Under the pieces are notes generated by a model. That model saw only the letters and a list, made by a program, of their open reading frames with translations, was not told the DNA's origin and made no database searches. A stretch of DNA of 64,000 bases from Pogostemon cablin (Eukaryota; Streptophyta; Magnoliopsida; Lamiales; Lamiaceae). This document shows positions 48,901 through 59,359 of this stretch, piece by piece; position 1 is the stretch's first letter, and every line of letters begins with the position of its first letter. The DNA lies in NCBI GenBank assembly GCA_023678885.1, contig CM042958.1:11650852-11714851 (forward strand). The letters run 5' to 3'. The translations under genes were made by a program, and so were the position numbers.

Positions 48901-50195
48901 TTCTAGACACGCTACAATAACCTTTGCTTTATTCTTCTGTCGTTCACAACTTCCCACAACCTCTCTCATGCACTTTCTACTTCTATGCTTTAAATACATA
49001 TCGAATGTCTATATTCTAAACTTAGTTGGGTCTGTTTGATAAAGTACTGTGTTACAGTTACCTTAACTGCTTCTAAGATGTAGCATGAATTCCTTCTTCC
49101 AGTTATAAGACGACCAGCTTAGTTCTTCTACATCTGTGACTGTAGGTCTCTTTTCACTACAAAAATACCCACGGATGAGATGTTTATGACTGTTTAATTT
49201 TATTTCTGTGCAGGCTCCGGTTTTAGCCAAGTATCCTGCAAGCATATCAGTGACAGCCTATTCCTACTTTTTTGGTGCTATATTTATGGTAGTGACTGCA
49301 TTTTTTCTGACAAACGAATCAACAGACTGGAATCTCACTCAGTCCGAGGCTTTTGCTGTATGCTATGCTGTAAGTCTTTCCTCTTCTATGGTTTTCTCAT
49401 TTTTCTTGTTTAGAAAATCACAGAAATTTGTAATAAAATTTTGAGTGCTTCATTCTGCCTGTTCAGTTGTAGTATACACCAAAGACGTGTTTCTAATTTT
49501 GAATTATACACATTGGACAAATGTTTCAATTCTGATGAGAAGTTGCCATCCCATGAAGTAACAAATATTCTTCTCCCCATAAGCTTTAATATATTCTATT
49601 TTTCCGGCTTGTGAATCTTTTAGTATTTTAGATTAGTTGAAAGTACATACACTTGTATTTTACTATATAAACTGCCTGTAATATTTGTTTTGTAGGGAGT
49701 TGTAGCTTCAGCTCTGAACTATGGAATGTTGACATGGTCAAATAAAATCCTTGGCCCAGCTTTGGTAGCTTTGTATAATCCACTTCAACCCGCTGCATCA
49801 TCTTTCCTGTCAAGAATTTTTCTTGGAAGCCCGATTTATTTAGGAAGGTTATATCTCTGCGCCATTTTCTTCCTTCACTCCCATTTCTTCATCGTGCTAG
49901 TTATCAGTCCAGATTCTCCATAATATCCATGTACACGTTCGTTTAGTTGCTAAGTGATGACTCTGTACATTTCCTTTGAAACAGTATCTTGGGAGGATTT
50001 CTGATTATAGCTGGGCTTTATTTGGTAACATGGGCATCTTATAGAGAGAAGCAGGTGCCACTGGGAGGTTCTCCTCATGCATCCCGGTCAGCAGATCCGC
50101 TCATCCCCCGGGATTCATCCATCAACAAGATATCCTACCAGATTGGACAAATCTTCTCAGGATCCTCGACCTCAATACCAAAGCTTGTGGACTAA
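45992..50195 (+). CDS. WAT1-related / EamA-domain (UMAMIT) transporter, At5g45370-like
   Basis: This is a plant drug/metabolite-transporter protein of the WAT1/nodulin-21 (UMAMIT) family: about ten membrane helices and two EamA repeats. Some members move amino acids or auxin; the substrate of this one is unknown. Exons are 45992-46197, 47768-47830, 47928-48044, 48176-48461, 49214-49369, 49696-49847 and 49985-50195, GT/AG throughout and phase-consistent, giving 396 aa. Diagnostic stretches are WRAHMAMALVQVFNGGYHVI, GVNQLVFCVFRDLLALSIL, GNQLLFLIGLGYTNPSYAAA, NEISAKGQPEPAGW and GPALVALYNPLQPAAS, shared with Arabidopsis At5g45370/At4g19185. The first in-frame ATG is 45992 (MRSMATAVG); the homologues start nearer MATAVG, so 46001 is an alternative. 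It starts about 1.5 kb downstream of COG6 on the same strand, with no evidence of a shared function. Confidence 0.93.
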
Positions 50196-51225
50196 CGTAA
50201 ACACTGTTAAAGGTTTCTTCCTTAAACTTACAAAATACATATATAATAGTAGTATAAAACATGTGAACCTTCGGTTGAACATAATGAACTTTTACTCTGC
50301 AATTCTCATCCGTTTATGCTGTTTTGTCGCATGATCGTATGCGAGGCCTCTATCGATTGGCTCATCTGAAGCATATATATGTATGCTGAGAATTTTAAAA
50401 TTGTTTGCTTATGTCAATTGATGAAAGGTGACTGAAAGTTGTTATCGAGTATGTTGCACAACGTATACGTATGAGTATGTTTTTTGTGCATCAGCTTGAG
50501 AGGTGTAAGCGAACAAAGTGTTTGGTGAACAATTCTTGACTCGATTTGGTAAATGTTCGTTTATGTGTGCTCGTTTAACTGAATACACTCAAAACTAATA
50601 TTATAATTATAATTATTCACTGCACATTAAAATATTATATATTTCAACTCACTTGTATTCTTTAATTTTCATTAATTTTTGTGTAAAAACAAATGTAATT
50701 AGTAATGACGGAGGGAGTATGTCTTAATAAGATAATCTAGTCACTGTATGAAACCTTTATTAACACTATGCAATTTTTTTTTTCTTTTTGGATTTATTAC
50801 TTAAAGTATACATTTTAGAGCTTGATTTTATTTAAATATAACGATAGAAAGGAAACCATATCGACTAAACAATTTCATAATAAAAAGATAAAATTACTCT
50901 TAATTGGGGAATCAGTCTCGATCAATGAGTGAATTAAGGCATCTTTGGATTAAACATGGGGTACATGTATAATTGAATAGATTTGTTGTTGAGTGAAGAT
51001 ATTGATATGAAACAGTGAATTATACATAAAAACACGTCAATATTGGAGCTGTGGAAACCAAAGAAATCCATAGAAAATAATATCGTCCACCCGATTTGAA
51101 ATCGGGCCAAATCCTAAGGGCCCAACGAGCCTGCTTGTCAGAATATGGGCACCACTCTGCGTGCAATAAAAACGAGCCCACTTTTTAAGTGTAACGAAGA
51201 GAAAAAGAAGAAAAAAAAAAGAGTA
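50196..51225. other. 3' flank of WAT1-like gene, no gene
   Basis: Probable 3' UTR followed by AT-rich DNA. A lone Stowaway right end (GACGGAGGGAGTATG) lies at 50707-50721, and a short palindrome CCGATTTGAAATCGG at about 51092-51106. Confidence 0.45.
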
Positions 51226-51228
51226 ATA

Positions 51229-51427
51229 CTCCCTTCGTCTCGGGCAAAGATGATTATTTACTTTTTGTACGTGGATTAAGGAATATTATTATTTTATATT
51301 TATTGGGTAGTTGTATTAGAGGGATGTGATGGGTAGTGGTGAATCATTTTTACTAAAATGAAAAAATGTGAACATTTGAATGAGATACCCAATATAGTAA
51401 AATGAGACCTTTCGGAGGAACGGGGAG
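51229..51427. mobile_element. Stowaway MITE
   Basis: CTCCCTTCGTCTCGGGC at the left and GGAGGAACGGGGAG at the right, flanked by TA. The interior has GGATTAAGGAATATTATTAT. Confidence 0.75.
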
Positions 51428-51643
51428 TAATACGATTGGAGCTGAGGGAGTATCTTACCTTGTAACATTTTTATTTTTATTTTTTTAAGGAAAGGTAAAA
51501 GTCGCATTTTTAGTTGCTAATTATGACAAATTACAAATCCAAAAGTGTAGACATAATGTGTATAAGTAAATATCACAGTTAAAATGTAAAAAAAAAATTA
51601 TAAAAAAAAATTGGAACAATACAGTGTGCAGAAAAAAAATGTA

Positions 51644-52136
51644 CTCCCTCCTTCCTAGAATAACTTACACCGTTACTGTAGATACGAAGTTTAAGAAAAG
51701 TTATTTTTTGACCAACTTTATTGACTTTTGGAGGGTATTGTAGTATTTTTAGGTGATAAATAAATTATAAAGTATGTTATGTGTGTTAGGTGGAAGTGGT
51801 AAATTTATAATTAAGATGAACTTTTAAGGTTAGAAATTAGTGTGATATTTCCTTTTATAAGTGGTACAAATTATTGTGGGACGGACGAAAACGGAAAATG
51901 GGATCACCTATTCCATTCTATGTTTTATCTCCTATTCCACGTATTATAATCTCGACACGTGTCGTAATCAATGCCCAAATTTTCGCCACATACCCTAAGG
52001 GTTTATTGGTCATTAACTAGAGTATAATTTTTTAATAGGAAATAAGTTATGGAATATGGAGTGGAATAACATAGTGAAATAAGGGATTTGGGTTACGAAA
52101 ACGAAAAGTGTGAAGTTTATTGTGGGACGGAGGGAG
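51644..52136. mobile_element. Stowaway MITE interrupted by another insertion
   Basis: The left end is CTCCCTCCTTCCTAGAATAAC and the right end GTGGGACGGAGGGAG. It is about 490 bp instead of the ~250 bp of its neighbours because of the insertion at 51901-52094. Confidence 0.7.
51901..52094. mobile_element. Small TIR element nested in a Stowaway MITE
   Basis: It is flanked by near-identical 16-bp sequences ACGAAAACGGAAAATG (51885-51900) and ACGAAAACGAAAAGTG (52095-52110). The ends form an imperfect inverted repeat (CCTATTCCATTCTATGTTTT against TTCCACTATGTTATTCC-type sequence). The superfamily is unassigned. Confidence 0.5.
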
Positions 52137-52624
52137 TGTAATTTATAAAGGTACTTATAAAATATTATATTATAATTATGTAGTTGATACTTGATAGTAA
52201 TACTTCTTAATTACTCCATATTTAAGAATAACAGTACATTAGTAGTAATATGTATCCATTCAATCTGATAGTAAGTGATTTTTTTTTAAATCATCTTAAA
52301 TCATAAAAGAATATAGGAATGACACAGGAGTTCATGTTGATGATAGAATAATTGTTTTGTTATTATATTTGCAGACAATTGGCTGAAGCGTTTTTCGAGA
52401 TTAATAGCAAACAACTTTAAAATATTAAATGGATAAGCTTTAAATTAAACAGTAGCTGCAATCAGTCAAATGCAAATCAATACTCCATATATTATACTAA
52501 ATGCAAAACAATTTGAACCCTTTCGCAAATGCATAGAGTATTATATTTGTAATGTGTCAACTTGCACTTCTTTTTATTTATTTATGGTATAGTGGATTAA
52601 TTTTTTATAAAATTATTTTATTTA

Positions 52625-53136
52625 CTCCCTCCGTCCCATTAAAGTTGGTATAATTTTTTTTGGCACGGAAATTAAGGAATATAATAATTTAATGTAAAGT
52701 GAAGTAAAGTGAAGTGAGAGAAATAATATTTAATGTGTAGTGGGTAGTTGTATTAAAGGTGGTATATAGGGCCCATGAGAATAAATTAATTGTTTTTATG
52801 TGGGTCCATGTATTAAAAAAGAAATGTGTCAACTTTAGTGAGACAAACCAAAAAGGAAAGTGTGTCAACTTCTTCCTCCGTCCTAGAGAAGTTGGTATAA
52901 TTTTTTTTTGGCACGGAGATTAAGGAGTATAATAATTTAATGTAAAGTGAAATAAAGTGAAGTGAGAGAAATAATATTTAATGTGTAGTGGGTAGTTGTA
53001 TTAGAGGTGATATGTGGGGCCCATGAGAATAGATTAATTGTTTTTGTGGGATCTCATGTATTAAAAAGGAAATGTGTCAACTTTAGTGGGACAAACCAAA
53101 AAGGAGAGTGTGTCAACTTCTATGGGACGGATGAAG
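52625..53136. mobile_element. Composite of two tandem Stowaway MITEs
   Basis: Two ~250-bp copies run head to tail. The first starts CTCCCTCCGTCCCATTAAAG. The second starts near 52873 with CTTCCTCCGTCCTAGAGAAG. Both contain TAATTTAATGTAAAGTGAA and TGTGTAGTGGGTAGTTGTAT. The copies share one junction end with no TA between them, suggesting a fused dimer rather than two insertions. Confidence 0.78.
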
Positions 53137-53227
53137 TATGAGGATTAAATAAAAATTTAATTAAATGGTTTATGTATCCTTTAAAATACCGTAACTAAAC
53201 ATCTTACTCATATACTTACTTTTAATA

Positions 53228-53418
53228 TTCCCTCCGTCAGCTTCTAAGGTGTCCATTTTATTATTTTTGGCGTCCGGTTCAAAGGTATAAATTTCCCCTA
53301 TTTAGTAAAAAAATACACAATATGACCCACCACTTTCCTCCAATACAACTACTCACTTTATATTTTCTTAATCCACGTGCAAAGAACAAACAGACACTTT
53401 AGAATCGGACAGAGGGAG
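53228..53418. mobile_element. Stowaway MITE
   Basis: TTCCCTCCGTCAGCTTC and GGACAGAGGGAG are inverted ends, flanked by TA on both sides. Confidence 0.78.
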
Positions 53419-53437
53419 TACATAAAATTGGCAAGTA

Positions 53438-53672
53438 CTCCCTCCGCCCCCTTGAAACGTAACCGTTTGCTTTTTGCACGTGAATTAAGGAGTATAATAA
53501 TTTAATGTATTTTGAGGTGAGAGAAATAATATTTTAAAGTATAGTGGGTAGTTGTATTAGTGTTGAGTGTGGGGTCATGTGTGGTCACATCAATCTAAAA
53601 GAGGAAATAAATACTTTTTAATGGGACGGACCAAAATGACAAAATGGATACGTATTAAAGGGACGGAGGGAG
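53438..53672. mobile_element. Stowaway MITE
   Basis: CTCCCTCCGCCCCCTTG and AAAGGGACGGAGGGAG are inverted ends, flanked by TA. It lies only 19 bp from the previous element. Confidence 0.87.
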
Positions 53673-53704
53673 TATTTGTCATTTATATTTGTTTTTAAAA
53701 AATA

Positions 53705-53989
53705 CAAACTCTCTTGTGAGACATTATATATGTGAGACGGTTTGTGAGACGTGTTAAAGTATGCCTATTATATCGATAAAATATGTTTAATAGTTATTAA
53801 ATTATGTTTTCTAAAATATGATAAATGATGAATTAAAGTATGATTTTAGGCTGTTATAATATGATTCATTATTGACATACTTTAATCATAAATAAACATA
53901 CTTTACATGTATAAACAACATATTCTAGTAATGGGTTGACCCGTCTTACAATCGTCTCACAAAAAACCCGTCTCACAAGAGAGTTTATC
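53705..53989. mobile_element. Foldback MITE
   Basis: The ends AAACTCTCTTGTGAGAC and GTCTCACAAGAGAGTTT are exact inverses. GTGAGACGGTTTGTGAGACG and its inverse continue inwards. It is flanked by an 11-bp direct repeat TTTAAAAAATA (53694-53704 and 53990-54000), a length near that of Mutator-type duplications. Confidence 0.75.
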
Positions 53990-54000
53990 TTTAAAAAATA

Positions 54001-54942
54001 TACATGTGATAACACAATAATTCTTCCCAACAAATAAAATAACTTACATATAATATAATTGTAATTCAACTTTTCACACGATACATGAAAATTTTATTGA
54101 ATATTATTATGGGAAAATCACTAATAGATACAACTTTTAATCTAAATTATTATTAGATACAAGGAATTTAAATAATTATTCTCACATACAAAATATTAAA
54201 GTAAAATACCAAATATAACCTCATAATCCTATACACTTTTAAACCACCAACTCTACCCCTCACCCACCCACCAGGCGTTGACTGGCATTGACCAACCGGT
54301 GACTGCCGGCCGGACAGTCGTTGACCGCCGCTGAACGCCGCCGCCTGCTGCCGGAATTTAAAATGTGCAAAAACAAAATTGTGCAAAACCAAATTGTGCA
54401 AATACATAGGGGTATTTATGATATCATAATCATAATTGTGTAGTTATGAGTAATAGTACTTTGAGTCATGTAGTTTACAGCAATTATGCATTATTTTATG
54501 TATCTCCTTGTAAGTGACCCTATTATTATTTGTTTTTTTTTCTTTCTTTTTGTATGTAATATGAGCTACTTATGAAAATTTAGTACATCCATTTCTTTAT
54601 AAAAATTTTGTTGGTTTTACAGTATATTGTAGTATATTTAATTAATATAAAAGTATATGTCACTCCAAGTTTGAAATTTAAATAATTTTTAAGATTATAA
54701 ATTATTTACTTTTCAAGATGTGGTGAGTATATTATGAAAAAGACAAATATAAATAGGCAAAAACTTGTGTGTGTCAACTGATATAAGCATGAATGAATGA
54801 TTTTAAAAAATGAAATAAAAATCTTATAGTTATTTAGGTAAATAAACACACATATAATTAAGATTTTCCGTATCATAAAATCTTTAAATAATCTGATCAA
54901 AATAATACTACGACCGTGTTTATCCCACCAACATTTCTCAAA
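54001..54942 (+). promoter_or_regulatory. CCD4 upstream region with a W-box cluster
   Basis: This AT-rich upstream DNA contains one GC-rich island (54255-54360) with three TTGAC[CT] cores at 54278, 54288 and 54321. TTGAC is the core of the WRKY-binding W box. The cluster lies about 620-665 bp before the CCD4 ATG. A regulatory role is inferred only from the motif cluster. No clear TATA box was identified. Confidence 0.35.
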
Positions 54943-57139
54943 ATGGACTCACTCTCTTCATCTTTCCTACCCAGATTATCGACAAATAGGTACCACCCCA
55001 CCACCGCCTCCGCCGCCACTACGGGATTAACTGTTTTATCGGTTCTGGAGGAATATAAGACCAACACTGCTAACACACCGTCTCAGCCACACCTGAAAGC
55101 ATCCACGCCGCTGTCTGCCACCTACAAAGCTCCACCGCCGCAGCTTTCAAACAAATCACCGTCTCTGCCGGCCACCATATTCAATGCTGTCGACTACTTC
55201 ATCAACAACTTCATCGATCCTCCCGGCCTCAAATCTACTTTCGACCCAAGGCATCACCTCTCCGGCAACTTCGCTCCGGTGGACGAGCTTCCCCCCACCG
55301 AATGCCAGGTGGTGGCAGGGGCCCTCCCGCCCTACATCGACGGCGCGTACATTCGCAACGGCCCCAACCCCCAGTTCTTTCCCCGCGGCCCTTACCACTT
55401 CTTCGACGGCGATGGAATGCTCCACGCGATTACAATCTCCAATGGCAAAGCCACCCTCTGCAGCCGCTATGTTAAGACGTACAAATACAGAGTCGAACAC
55501 GAGATGGGATGCCCAGTCATCCCCAAGTGGTTCTCCGGCTTCAATGGCCTCCCCGCCTCCGCCGCGCGCGGCGCCGTCTCCGCCGCTCGGATTATTTCCG
55601 GCCAATTTAATCCGGACAACGGCCTCGGCTTAGCGAATACCAGTTTAGCCCTAATTAGTGGTCGCCTCTACGCTTTAGGCGAATCAGATCTACCCTACTC
55701 TGTAAAAGTAGATCAAAACGGCGAAATTCACACTCTGAACCGCCACGATTTCGACGGAAAGCTCAAAATAAGCATGACGGCGCACCCCAAAACCGACACC
55801 ATGACCGGCGAGACCTTCGCGTTTCGCTACGGTCCAGTGCCGCCATTTTTAACCTTGTTCAGAATCAATGCCGAAGGAGAAAAACAACCAGATGTGCCAA
55901 TTCACTCTGTTACGAGTCCTGCTTTTCTGCACGACTTTGCCATCACACACAAGTACGCAATCTTCAACGAAATCCAGATCAGAATGATGACGGGAAATTC
56001 TATGGTGGGAGTAAATCCGGAAAAAGTGCCGCGAATCGGCGTTATACCGAGGTACGCGGTGGGCGAGTCGGAAATGCGGTGGTTGGAGGTGCCTGGTTTC
56101 AATCCTCTTCACGCGATCAACGCGTGGGATGAAGACGGCGGGAGAAGGATCGTGATGGTGGCTCCGAATATGTTGTCGGTGGAGCATACGTTGGAACGAA
56201 TGGATCTGGCGTACGGCCTGCTTGAGATGGTAAGAATCGATCTCGAGGAGGGTGTCGTCACGCGCCACCCCCTCTCCGCCAGGAATTTGGATCTCGGGGT
56301 TATCAATCCGCAGTTCATCGGCAGAAAGAACAAGTACGTTAATCGCAGATTACTCTTTAAACACATCGCAGATTGCTATTAGTTTATGTTTCAAACACAC
56401 TTAATTTTGAAATACTATTGCTTGGATAATAATTGCATATGTATGCTGTTTGTAATCTTAATTTTTAAAATTTTGTGATCACGATCCCTCTATTATAAGC
56501 ATCATCTATTCATTTATAATCACTTCACTTCTTTTTTCCTCCTTAATTAATTTACAAGTTGATAAATTATTTTAGATCAATATGCATGCTTTTAATTCAA
56601 CCATGTCTCGCCCCACCTGTTCATTTTTTAACTAGCTAATTTCCTTGTGCTTATCTTGAGCAGCAATACACCAAATGAATTATATACTCCAATATATGAT
56701 ATATCTTGTTTCGAATTTAAAAAGTGCTTGATACTTTAATTAATCCAAAATACTAATAATATTATAATTGTGTATTAGGTACGTTTATGCAGCAATAGGA
56801 GATTCACCGCCTAAAAACTCAGGCGTGGCCAAGGTTGACCTCTCCATTTCTGAAGAAGACCGTCGCGATTGCATTGTGGCAACCCGGATGTTCGGGTCGG
56901 GTTGCTTCGGCGGCGAGCCCTTCTTTGTGAGTAGGCAACCCGATAACCCAGATGCGGACGAGGATGATGGGTACGTCGTCGTTTTGACGCACAATGAAAA
57001 CACGGGTGAATCCACGTTCCTGGTCATGGATGCCACGTCACCTGGTCTTGACATCGTGGCTGCCGTCAGGATGCCACGTCGAGTCCCCTACGGCATTCAC
57101 GGACTCTTTCTTACACAAACTCACCTTAATAATTTGTGA
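54943..57139 (+). CDS. CCD4: Carotenoid cleavage dioxygenase 4, plastidial
   Basis: CCD4 enzymes are plastid non-heme-iron dioxygenases that cut carotenoids, usually at the 9,10 (9',10') double bonds. They control carotenoid content in petals, leaves and seeds and release apocarotenoid volatiles. Exons are 54943-56333 and 56779-57139; the single GT/AG intron lies in an AAG codon followed by YVYAAIGD, as in some other CCD4 genes. The product is 583 aa (Arabidopsis CCD4 is ~595). The four iron-ligand histidines are in place: MTAHPK (281), LHDFA (330), LHAINAW (390) and YGIHGLF (571). GAYIRNGPNPQF, GPYHFFDGDGML and ERMDLAYGLLE are family signatures. The Ser/Thr-rich first ~70 residues fit a chloroplast transit peptide. 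The start is the first ATG (MDSLSSSF). Coding DNA is strikingly GC-rich against its flanks. Substrate and cleavage position cannot be read from sequence alone. Confidence 0.96.
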
Positions 57140-57260
57140 CTCATTCCATTTTTCTATTTTTTTTGTATGAAATGAAATTTCTTAATATTATAATATGCAT
57201 CATCATAAATTAAATGAGCTTGACACATTCTTGCGTGATCACTAGGAATGTAATAGGTTG

Positions 57261-57492
57261 CCCACAGGCATAACTCAAGTAGTAGAGGGAGGTAGAAAGA
57301 CCTTCCAACTGAGTTTGATTGCTGCAGGGTGGGGGTTCGAATCCTGCATTTGACAAGGATTTAGCCTCTTGCAAACACAAATTTAACAGTGAGCCCTCTC
57401 TATAAGCCACTTGAGGCACATCCTGCGATTTACTTCCTCTACCAATTCCCAGGATAGGGGCAGTGGGGCCCCTAATGGTGAGTACACCATAT
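57261..57492 (+). mobile_element. tRNA-derived SINE, copy 2
   Basis: It is flanked by a perfect 15-bp duplication GAATGTAATAGGTTG (57246-57260 and 57493-57507). It has the A-box region CATAACTCAAGTAGTAGAG and a B box GGTTCGAATCC, then the shared tail words CTCTCTATAAGCCACTTGAG and GGCACATCCTGCGATTTAC. It sits about 120 bp after the CCD4 stop codon, so it may lie in or near the 3' UTR. Confidence 0.93.
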
Positions 57493-57645
57493 GAATGTAA
57501 TAGGTTGTATAACAATGTTACACTAGAAATTCATGTATTTTCTATGCCATCCTTTATTAAATTAATTAATGCATTTAAATGCATGGATATGTTTTAGATT
57601 TTAATTATGTTGACATTAATTAAGAAATTGGTATAAAAATTAATA

Positions 57646-58013
57646 GAGTAAATATCAAAATTAGTTCTGTAATGACATTTTCCAACTTAATTCTTTATCA
57701 TTTGCAATTCTCAATTTTGGTCATTTTTTGTTCAGTTTTAGTTCTTTTGGTCCAGTTTTAGTCCTTTTTTCAAAATTTGGTCATTTTTGGTCCACTATTC
57801 ATCCTAAATGTATACACTTTCGGACAATTTTTGAATTTTTTTAACATAAAGGACTAAATTTGAATAAAAATGACTAAATTTGGACAAAAAAGACTAAAAC
57901 TGGATCAAAAGTACCAAAACTGGATAAAAAATGACCAGAATTAAGAATTACGATTGATAAATGACTAAACTTGGAAAATGTCATACTTGCATGACCAAAT
58001 TTAATATTTACCT
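57646..58013. mobile_element. Foldback element, ~160-bp arms, 9-bp TSD
   Basis: It is flanked by the perfect 9-bp duplication AAATTAATA (57637-57645 and 58014-58022). The left arm starts GAGTAAATATCAAAATTAG and the reversed right arm starts AGGTAAATATTAAATTTGG; both go on to ATGACATTTTCCAA and repeated TTTTGGTC / CAGTTTTAGT words. The TSD size suggests the Mutator superfamily. It is non-coding. Confidence 0.82.
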
Positions 58014-58148
58014 AAATTAATACCATGATCACATTTTTAATCAATCACTCAATTAAGAATAGGAATAGGAATAGATTGGCACTGTACAACAGTGACACAC
58101 TAGAATTAATTCAGAAAACTGTTTTTATTTCCTATTTATTTTGCTGCA

Positions 58149-58152
58149 CTAA

Positions 58153-58186
<34 letters not shown>

Positions 58187-58190
58187 TTAT
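58149..58190. repeat. (ATT)n microsatellite
   Basis: A trinucleotide tract between the two CCD4 copies. Confidence 0.9.
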
Positions 58191-58492
58191 TTTATTTTTT
58201 TTGTGTTACAGCAACACGGATGATAAAAGTAGTACAATTCTAGAAAATTATAAAAAGTAGTAACACTCTTCTTATATACTATCTTAAATTTTTCTTATTT
58301 TCTTAATATAAAAATATTTATTTTTCCTTTTTTCTATGAAAGGAAATGGAGTATATATGTTTTATCATTCATCACTAATACAACTGCTCATTTTTTATAA
58401 AATAATAATATTATTTAATTTATCGATAAAAAAATATAATATTGTTTAATTTATATAAAAAATGATTATCTTATTAATTGAGAAATTAAGTA

Positions 58493-58962
58493 TTCTCTCC
58501 GTCCGCTTTCAAGAGTATCATTTTTCCATTTGGACGTCTGCATCCAAGGGTCTTATTTCCTTTTTTATACATATGGGACCCACACACCTATTAATAAAAC
58601 TAAAAAATTGGACCCACAGGGCATAGCTCAAGTAGTAGAGGGGAGGGTGGAAAGATCTTCCAACTGAGCTTGGTTGCTGTATGGTGGGGTTCGAATCCTG
58701 CCTTTGGCATGAATTTAGCCCCTGCAAGCACAAGTTAAACAGTAAGCCCTCTCTATAAGCCACTTGAGGCACATTTTGCGATTTACCTCCTCCACCAATC
58801 CTCAGGGCAGCGGCGGTGGGGGCCTCTAATGATGGGGTACACCATTTTTTTCAAAAAATGGAACTCACACCTCCACTAATACAATTACCCACTACACATT
58901 AAATAATAATACTTCTTAATCTACGTGAAAAAAAATTGCACCCTTAAAGGCGGACGAGGGAG
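58493..58962. mobile_element. Stowaway MITE split by a SINE
   Basis: Outer ends TTCTCTCCGTCCGC and GGCGGACGAGGGAG, flanked by TA on both sides. The interior words CACTAATACAA and ATTAAATAATAATACTTCTT are typical of the Stowaways in this window. The 240-bp SINE at 58613-58852 interrupts it and therefore came later. Confidence 0.82.
58613..58852 (+). mobile_element. tRNA-derived SINE, copy 3, inside a Stowaway MITE
   Basis: The A-box region is GCATAGCTCAAGTAGTAGAG and the B box GGTTCGAATCC, followed by GCCTTTGGCATGAATTTAGC and the same CTCTCTATAAGCCACTTGAG tail as copy 2. Flanks AAAAAATTGGA and AAAAAATGGA form a slightly imperfect target duplication. The 3' end has a T-run. Confidence 0.9.
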
Positions 58963-59359
58963 TATAATTTAGTCAAAGCCATCCAATTAAATAACTCAAA
59001 AATTCAAAATATTCCTTCCAATACTTATGTATTGCACCACAAATTATTTTTTTAAATGGCATGCAACAAAAAGTGTGCAAGATGTGATTAGGTAATTTTT
59101 TACTTACAACTTGCATGTCTATGAAAATTAGCAACGTGACACCTACTTAGATGTTAAACTTATTATTTTGTAGAGTATAGAGTGGCCATCACTTACCAAG
59201 GTTTAGGGGTGCCATTTATGTACGTAGATATTTCTGCCAAACCCTGCTCAATCCCACTAATTATATAAACCAACCAACCTATTTTTGAGTAATACTAGAC
59301 ATTATAGATAATTAAAACTTCCATCTTCAAAAACCAATCTAAGGTAAGGAACACAAAAA

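Noticed and set aside
54916..54942. Nine-codon N-terminal extension of CCD4 upstream of MDSLSSSF
   Set aside because: Codon 54916 is GTG, not ATG; the true first ATG is 54943 and matches the family start.
55156..55633. Two ~149-codon frames (both strands) inside CCD4 exon 1
   Set aside because: They are shadows created by the high GC content of the CCD4 coding sequence; the CCD4 frame itself is clearly conserved.
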